Assembly: GCA_037141235.1 (NCBI GenBank)
Contig: JBAXCY010000116.1
Span: forward strand, 1 to 9,498
Length of the DNA stretch: 9,498 nucleotides
Reading direction: 5' to 3'
Source: Bog-756 sp037141235
GTDB taxonomy: Bacteria; Actinomycetota; Acidimicrobiia; Acidimicrobiales; RAAP-2
Shown in pieces: positions 5,584-9,498 of the stretch; the first letter of the stretch is position 1, and every line of letters begins with the position of its first letter. Under the pieces are notes generated by a model. The model saw only the letters and a list, made by a program, of their open reading frames with translations. It had not been told where the DNA came from and ran no database searches. The position numbers were made by a program, and so were the translations under genes.

Positions 5584-6807
5584 TCAGCAGGCGGCAGCCG
5601 AGGTCGTGAACTTGCCCTGGTTGGAGTACCAGCCGTTCACACCGAGGCTCGGGCTCTGATGGTAGAACCACGAGAAGAAGGCCAGCTCCTGGGGGTGGTA
5701 GATGAAGGTCCCCACCGTGTCGGTAAACAGCGTCCCACCCAGCGGGTCGCCGACCTCCAAGTTGGTCTGGCAGCCGGCGACCTGGCCGATCTTGCCCCAT
5801 GACTTGGTCGGGTTGACGCCGGTCGGGTCGTTGGCCCACTCGCCCACTTCGTGCGTCAGTACCGATATGTCCGATACGCCGGTGAACATCTTCGAGTTGT
5901 CGTAGGAGGCGACTGAGTAGGTCTGCATACCGCCCGACGAGGTGGTGAATGCACCGTGGTAGCCAAGGATGCAGCAGCTGTTCGGGTTGGTGCCGCTGTA
6001 CTCGACCACGTTGTGCATCAGAAAGATCGGAAGGGTCGACGGGTTCACCAGCCCCTGGGTGGTCAGCGACGGGATGACCGTCTTCTGCAGGTAGGAGTCG
6101 AGCCAGTTGATGCTGATGTCACCGAGATAGGTATTGCCGCACGCCACACCCGAGAAGTACGCCGACGACGTGGACGGCACCGAGATCGTCACCTTGGCCA
6201 CGTTGGCCAGCGACAGCGACAACCCATAGGTGGGGTTCGTGCCAGTCGGCTTGGCATAGGACCAGAACTGGGCCCGCTGGAAGGCGTTGGTGAATTGGCC
6301 CGACCCGATCGACGTGCCGCCCCACGTCCAGGGCTGGCTGATGAAGACGGGCGAGGCCTGCGTGCGGGCCAAGGCGCTGCCGCCTGCGTCGCAGGTGTTC
6401 TGGACTGTCGGGTCCCAGGTCACCCCGTTCGAGAGCTTGATGACCAGCGGGATCACCTGGGTGCTCACCGTGGTCGACGCGTTGGCCACGGCGACGCTTG
6501 GGTTCTGGCCCACCATGGAGTAGCTGAACTTGGATGTGCCGTCGGTGACGGTCGTCGAATAGGTGGACAGCTTGGGTGTCGCCGTTGCTGCGGCCGACAC
6601 AATGGCTGTGCCACCTCCGGCGGTGCTGCCTCCTGCGGCCACCGATGCGGAGGTCCGCTCCTCGTACATGGGATGGTTCGGGACGTTGGGGAGCAGGCGG
6701 ACCGTGCCCGATGCTGATGCGGCGGTGGCTGCGGGCAGCGTGCCCAGCGCCCCGACTATGAGCACCCCAGTCCCGACCATCACCCGCGCTGCAGTCGATC
6801 CACGCAT
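5584..6807 (-). CDS. Secreted HEVGEW-motif protein, putative metalloprotease-like exoprotein
   Basis: A 407-aa exported protein. ATG 6807 is chosen because GGAG (6814-6817) lies 6 nt upstream and a signal peptide begins at once (hydrophobic core about 10-30, cleavage near TAASA); the 106 codons upstream in frame read as noncoding. The mature part is Ser/Thr/Gly-rich. A conserved-looking block holds SVLTHEVGEWANDP (His319, Glu320, Glu323), followed by WGKIGQVAGCQTNLEVGDPL and a C-terminal FIYHPQELAFFSWFYHQSP. I recall related uncharacterised exoproteins in soil bacteria with HEV.EW.NDP and GCQ.NLEVGDPL blocks. The HE..E arrangement resembles a zinc-binding helix where the second His of HExxH is replaced, so a metalloenzyme is plausible but unproven. 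Cysteines include a CC pair in the middle. It is transcribed alone, divergent from the membrane-protein operon. Confidence 0.8.
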   Translation of the reverse strand: MRGSTAARVMVGTGVLIVGALGTLPAATAASASGTVRLLPNVPNHPMYEERTSASVAAGGSTAGGGTAIVSAAATATPKLSTYSTTVTDGTSKFSYSMVGQNPSVAVANASTTVSTQVIPLVIKLSNGVTWDPTVQNTCDAGGSALARTQASPVFISQPWTWGGTSIGSGQFTNAFQRAQFWSYAKPTGTNPTYGLSLSLANVAKVTISVPSTSSAYFSGVACGNTYLGDISINWLDSYLQKTVIPSLTTQGLVNPSTLPIFLMHNVVEYSGTNPNSCCILGYHGAFTTSSGGMQTYSVASYDNSKMFTGVSDISVLTHEVGEWANDPTGVNPTKSWGKIGQVAGCQTNLEVGDPLGGTLFTDTVGTFIYHPQELAFFSWFYHQSPSLGVNGWYSNQGKFTTSAAAC

Positions 6808-6962
6808 GTAGTGCTCCGTCCTTTCGTCTTGGCCTTGAGTCGGCCCGCCTCCGACCCAACCGTAGCCTCGGCGGTACCCCATAACCAGAGGCAATTCGCT
6901 AGCAATAGGCGTGGTGCGCGCGTTCTTGTATGGCAGTTCGCGCAGCCTGGTGTGATCCCCTG

Positions 6963-6972
6963 CATGTACATG
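6963..6972. promoter_or_regulatory. 10-bp perfect palindrome CATGTACATG
   Basis: A self-complementary 10-mer in the divergent gap between the starts at 6807 (-) and 7094 (+). It could be a protein-binding site, but it is short and stands alone, so chance is possible. Confidence 0.25.
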
Positions 6973-6994
6973 GGCGGCGGTCCTGACGCAGGGG

Positions 6995-7035
6995 CACGGT
7001 GACGGGGGTGGCGATGGCCATATCCCGTTACCGTG
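6995..7035. promoter_or_regulatory. 12-bp inverted repeat upstream of the sensor-like operon
   Basis: CACGGTGACGGG (6995-7006) and CCCGTTACCGTG (7024-7035) are complementary at 11 of 12 positions, with a G-U in RNA at the twelfth, around a 17-nt loop. The element ends 58 bp before the ATG at 7094. It may be an operator or an RNA stem in the 5' leader. The remaining gap (6808-6994) shows no convincing promoter hexamer pair to my eye. Confidence 0.45.
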
Positions 7036-7093
7036 TAGGCGTGGTGCCGGGCGGATCGGCACGGCACAGGCATTCAGCCGAGAGGTGGAGTCC

Positions 7094-8791
7094 ATGACTA
7101 CCGAGTCACCTGCCCTCCTCATCAACCGGGAGCGCTTCCACCTCGCCTACCGGGCCGCGGGACGCCTCCACCAGGTGCTCATCGCCCGTTCCCGTGGCCC
7201 TGCCGCGGGCCGGCTCGGTGCCGTGGGCGCATGGACGGTGGTCGACCTGGCCACTGCGGCATTTCTCAACCGCTCCCCTCGGTTCGGACTCGGCCCCCGA
7301 CTCTTCCTGGACGTGATCGACACTGCCTACTGGAGTCGACATGACGACAACGTGGAGCTGGCCACCATGCCAGCCATCCCCCTCTCCATCGAAGCCGGTG
7401 TCCGCCTCGGCGCCCTCGGTCTGGCCGCGCCGGCGGCCAACCTAGCGGCCACCTGGGCAGTCCGCCGTGTTCGGGGACGACCCACTCCGGTGGCAGCGTT
7501 CCGCTTCCAGATCATGGGGGTCGCTCTGGGGGCCGGCATCAGCGCCTACCGGGCCAACCACCGCAAAGTGGCCCTGCGCCGCCACGAGCAGAACCTCGAG
7601 GCGCAGATCGGTGCGGCCCACCTGGCTGGCCAGCACGATGTAGCCATGGGTGCCGACACCGTCGTCGACCTCCTCAGCCGCACCACACCGCTCCTGGCTG
7701 AGGCGGACACGTCGATGGCCTCGTCACGGATGTTGGCCGACTGGCGTCAGTCACTGGCGGCGCGCACCTCGCTACGAGCGACCTACTTAGGTGTTGCCCT
7801 GGTGCGCTGGCAGCGGCTCCACAATGAGGCCCACCACTTGCTCGCGTCCGATGTCACCCTCGACCTCGCCCCCGGTCAAGGGGCGATCATCCTGTCGGCC
7901 CAGCAGTCGAGTGCGCTCGATGCCGCCCTCGACGAGCTCAGCCTGCACGGATCGGTCGCTGCCTCGGTGATGGACATGGCCGCAGCCCACCAGCCGAACC
8001 AGCCGATCCAGTTGGATGTCGGTGGCCACCTCGTCACCATCCCGGCCGACCCCATGCCGGGGCTGGTCCCCTTCGACATCGGACCGATCGGGTTCCTGGC
8101 CTCCTCGCTCTACTTCGTCGACAACCTCGCCCCCGGTGAGTGCGAGCCCAACCCGTGGGCTGTCGCCCCGACCGTGGCCGCCGGGCCGCTCCTGGCCATG
8201 TGGGCGCACCGCCAGGTCACCCGACGTGGCCCGCAAAGCCATCCGCAGGTCCTGGCTGCGGCCCTGGCCCACGCCATGATCCACAGCGTGACGTCCACCG
8301 GCACCATGGCCAGCACCCGTAACGCGGCGGGGGTACAGCGCTTCCCGTTTTTGGGCGGGGTCAACATGCTGTCGGTGATGGTGCCCGCCTACTGGCCCGA
8401 CCTGGACCGACGCCAGCGAGTGCTGGTGCTGGGCGGACTGGTCTCCATCGTCGGTGTCGGCTTGGTGCTGTTCCCCGAGCCGCTGCAGTGGACTCATGTG
8501 GCGGCTGAGTTGCTGTGGCCCTTGGCCGCCCTGGTGTCGATGTTCTCCATCGGAACCCAGCACGACGCCGACTCGCGTACGTTCGCCGACGAGCTCGATC
8601 GCTCGGCCGCTGACCGACTGGAGGCGGCCTTCCTCGAGGGCCGTTCCTTTGTGCTCGGACTGGTGTCCGGAGCCAGGTATCGGGCTCGCCAGCAGCTGAA
8701 CAGCGTGGGCCTAGGGCTCGACCCGCGCACGCGCATCGAGGTCACCCGCCGGCTCGACGAGGTAGACGAGCGGCTGGCGGCACTCCAGTGA
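7094..8791 (+). CDS. Polytopic membrane protein, sensor-like with degenerate kinase core
   Basis: A 565-aa protein with no family I can name firmly. Hydrophobic segments lie around 41-58, 103-124, 139-152, 355-371, 443-461 and 468-487. A long helical segment (155-200) holds HLAGQHDVAMGADTVVDLL; His181-Asp182 resembles the phospho-acceptor His-[DE] of HisKA/HisKA_3 dimerisation helices. The following region (250-345) sits where an ATPase domain would be (ALDAALDEL at 274-282), but no N-box Asn or glycine-rich G-boxes are seen, so it may not bind ATP. The C-terminus is a charged helix. The stop overlaps the start of a receiver-domain gene by 4 bp (GTGA), which supports a signalling role. ATG 7094 has AGAGGTGGAG just upstream; GTG 7085 is an in-frame alternative. 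The sensor call is inference from motif and context. Confidence 0.65.
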   Translation: MTTESPALLINRERFHLAYRAAGRLHQVLIARSRGPAAGRLGAVGAWTVVDLATAAFLNRSPRFGLGPRLFLDVIDTAYWSRHDDNVELATMPAIPLSIEAGVRLGALGLAAPAANLAATWAVRRVRGRPTPVAAFRFQIMGVALGAGISAYRANHRKVALRRHEQNLEAQIGAAHLAGQHDVAMGADTVVDLLSRTTPLLAEADTSMASSRMLADWRQSLAARTSLRATYLGVALVRWQRLHNEAHHLLASDVTLDLAPGQGAIILSAQQSSALDAALDELSLHGSVAASVMDMAAAHQPNQPIQLDVGGHLVTIPADPMPGLVPFDIGPIGFLASSLYFVDNLAPGECEPNPWAVAPTVAAGPLLAMWAHRQVTRRGPQSHPQVLAAALAHAMIHSVTSTGTMASTRNAAGVQRFPFLGGVNMLSVMVPAYWPDLDRRQRVLVLGGLVSIVGVGLVLFPEPLQWTHVAAELLWPLAALVSMFSIGTQHDADSRTFADELDRSAADRLEAAFLEGRSFVLGLVSGARYRARQQLNSVGLGLDPRTRIEVTRRLDEVDERLAALQ

Positions 8792-9477
8792 TCCGTCGGG
8801 TGGTAGTGGTCGACGATGACGAGATCAACCGCCGGGGCATGGCCGGCCTGCTGGGCGATCGGCCCGAGATCGAGCTAGTGGGCTCGCTGTCCCACGAGGA
8901 GGCCATGGCTTGGGACGCCCAGTGGGACTCGGTCGACATCGCCCTCGTGGATGCGGCCGACATCCGACGCCCGAACGACCACTTTCCGGGGGTGGCCGTG
9001 GTGGATCACATCCGTCGGCGGCGCAGCAGCGAGCAGACGGTGGTCGTGGTGGTCACCGGGCATTTCTTCGACGACGCCGTACGGCGGCGGATGCGCGAGG
9101 CCAACGCCGACTACTTCTTCCACCGCGGCGACCTCCAGAGTGCCGAGGCCCTGTATTCGGCCGTCCTCCACCCGGAGCTGTCCCAGCCCGGGGTGCCTGG
9201 TGAGCTCGATCCCGAGGCTGCATTCCGGCTGGGCATCGTGGACGGAACCCGGGTCAACCAGGCCCTCGAGTATTCGGAGTCGACCGAGATGATGGAGAAG
9301 CTGGACGGCCGGGGGGCCGACCGGAGTCGGTCGTGGAACCGGATGCGTGGCTCGTTCAACGATGTGGCCCGTCTCAACCCGGTCAACGCCGACGGTCGGC
9401 CGCCCGAGCGCCACCAGGCCGCACCGTCGCTGACCCAGATCGAGCGCTTCGTGCGCTGGGCCACCAGGGTGAAGTAG
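8788..9477 (+). CDS. Response-regulator-like protein (receiver domain, atypical output)
   Basis: A 229-aa protein. Residues 1-~120 follow the receiver pattern: VVVVDDDEINRRGMAGLL with the acidic cluster Asp9-Asp11, a candidate phospho-acceptor Asp55 in IALVDAADI, and the conserved-type Thr90 after a hydrophobic strand (VVVVVTGHF). In place of the usual invariant Lys after beta-5 there is FFHRGDL (His112-Arg113), so phosphorylation switching may be altered. Residues ~140-229 are a non-receiver output region without an obvious LuxR, OmpR or ANTAR signature; a basic helical segment is possible. GTG 8788 overlaps the upstream gene's TGA (GTGA), implying translational coupling and a partner relationship. 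It could also be a phosphorylation-independent receiver protein. Confidence 0.75.
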   Translation: MIRRVVVVDDDEINRRGMAGLLGDRPEIELVGSLSHEEAMAWDAQWDSVDIALVDAADIRRPNDHFPGVAVVDHIRRRRSSEQTVVVVVTGHFFDDAVRRRMREANADYFFHRGDLQSAEALYSAVLHPELSQPGVPGELDPEAAFRLGIVDGTRVNQALEYSESTEMMEKLDGRGADRSRSWNRMRGSFNDVARLNPVNADGRPPERHQAAPSLTQIERFVRWATRVK

Positions 9478-9498
9478 TGACAGGGACGTCGGAGACGC
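9477..9498 (+). CDS. Possible start of the next gene in the operon (partial)
   Basis: A GTG at 9477-9479 shares one base with the TAG of the receiver gene and has AGGG (9466-9469) 7 nt upstream. Only seven codons (VTGTSET) are visible, so no function can be given. The close junction fits the tight operon style of the preceding pair. Confidence 0.35.

Noticed and set aside
6808..7125. N-terminal extension of the HEVGEW exoprotein by 106 codons
   Set aside because: The signal peptide and a well-placed GGAG box mark ATG 6807 as the start; the extension reads as noncoding and would overlap the divergent gene.
7787..8563. 258-codon minus-strand ORF opposite the membrane protein
   Set aside because: Gly/His/Arg-rich antisense shadow; the plus-strand gene has hydrophobic segments, an RBS and operon overlap.

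Overview
The window is GC-rich, with codon use strongly biased to G/C in third positions, frequent GTG starts and short or overlapping gene junctions. Several families (a DUF5925-type AAA ATPase, a YafY/WYL regulator, an actinobacterial HicB-like protein with a C-terminal HTH, a secreted Ig/Fn3 protein) point to an actinomycete, possibly an acidimicrobial lineage. That placement is inferred from protein style only, since there is no rRNA or other phylogenetic marker here. No rRNA, tRNA, CRISPR array, transposase or phage gene was seen.

Layout. 1-295 (-) is the N-terminal half of a two-TM potassium channel with a TVGYG filter, running off the left edge. 479-682 (+) is a 67-aa protein with an antitoxin-like C-terminal tail, followed by about 310 bp with no credible gene. 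997-2172 (-) is a secreted protein with a putative-Ig domain, an Fn3 domain and an unrecognised C-terminal domain; it has a good promoter overlapped by a 20-bp-spaced direct repeat. 2371-2478 (-) is a possible 35-aa ORF just after the WYL regulator (2502-3497, -). The regulator is divergent from a DUF5925/AAA ATPase (3559-4842, +), and a perfect 7-3-7 palindrome sits midway between the two start codons. 5015-5419 (+) is a HicB-like protein whose start overlaps the end of a tiny upstream ORF.

A convergent gap with three hairpins (5414-5562) separates it from 5584-6807 (-), a secreted protein with an HEVGEW motif, probably a metalloprotease-like exoprotein. After a divergent 286-bp regulatory gap come 7094-8791 (+), a polytopic membrane protein resembling a sensor with a degenerate kinase core, and 8788-9477 (+), a response-regulator-like protein. 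The two overlap by 4 bp and look like an atypical two-component pair. A further gene may begin at 9477.

How the genes relate. The clearest functional units are the regulator/ATPase divergent pair sharing an operator and the membrane sensor-like/receiver operon. The rest are independent transcription units. The best candidates for something undescribed are the atypical sensor/receiver pair, the HEVGEW exoprotein and the mini-ORF coupled to the HicB-like gene.
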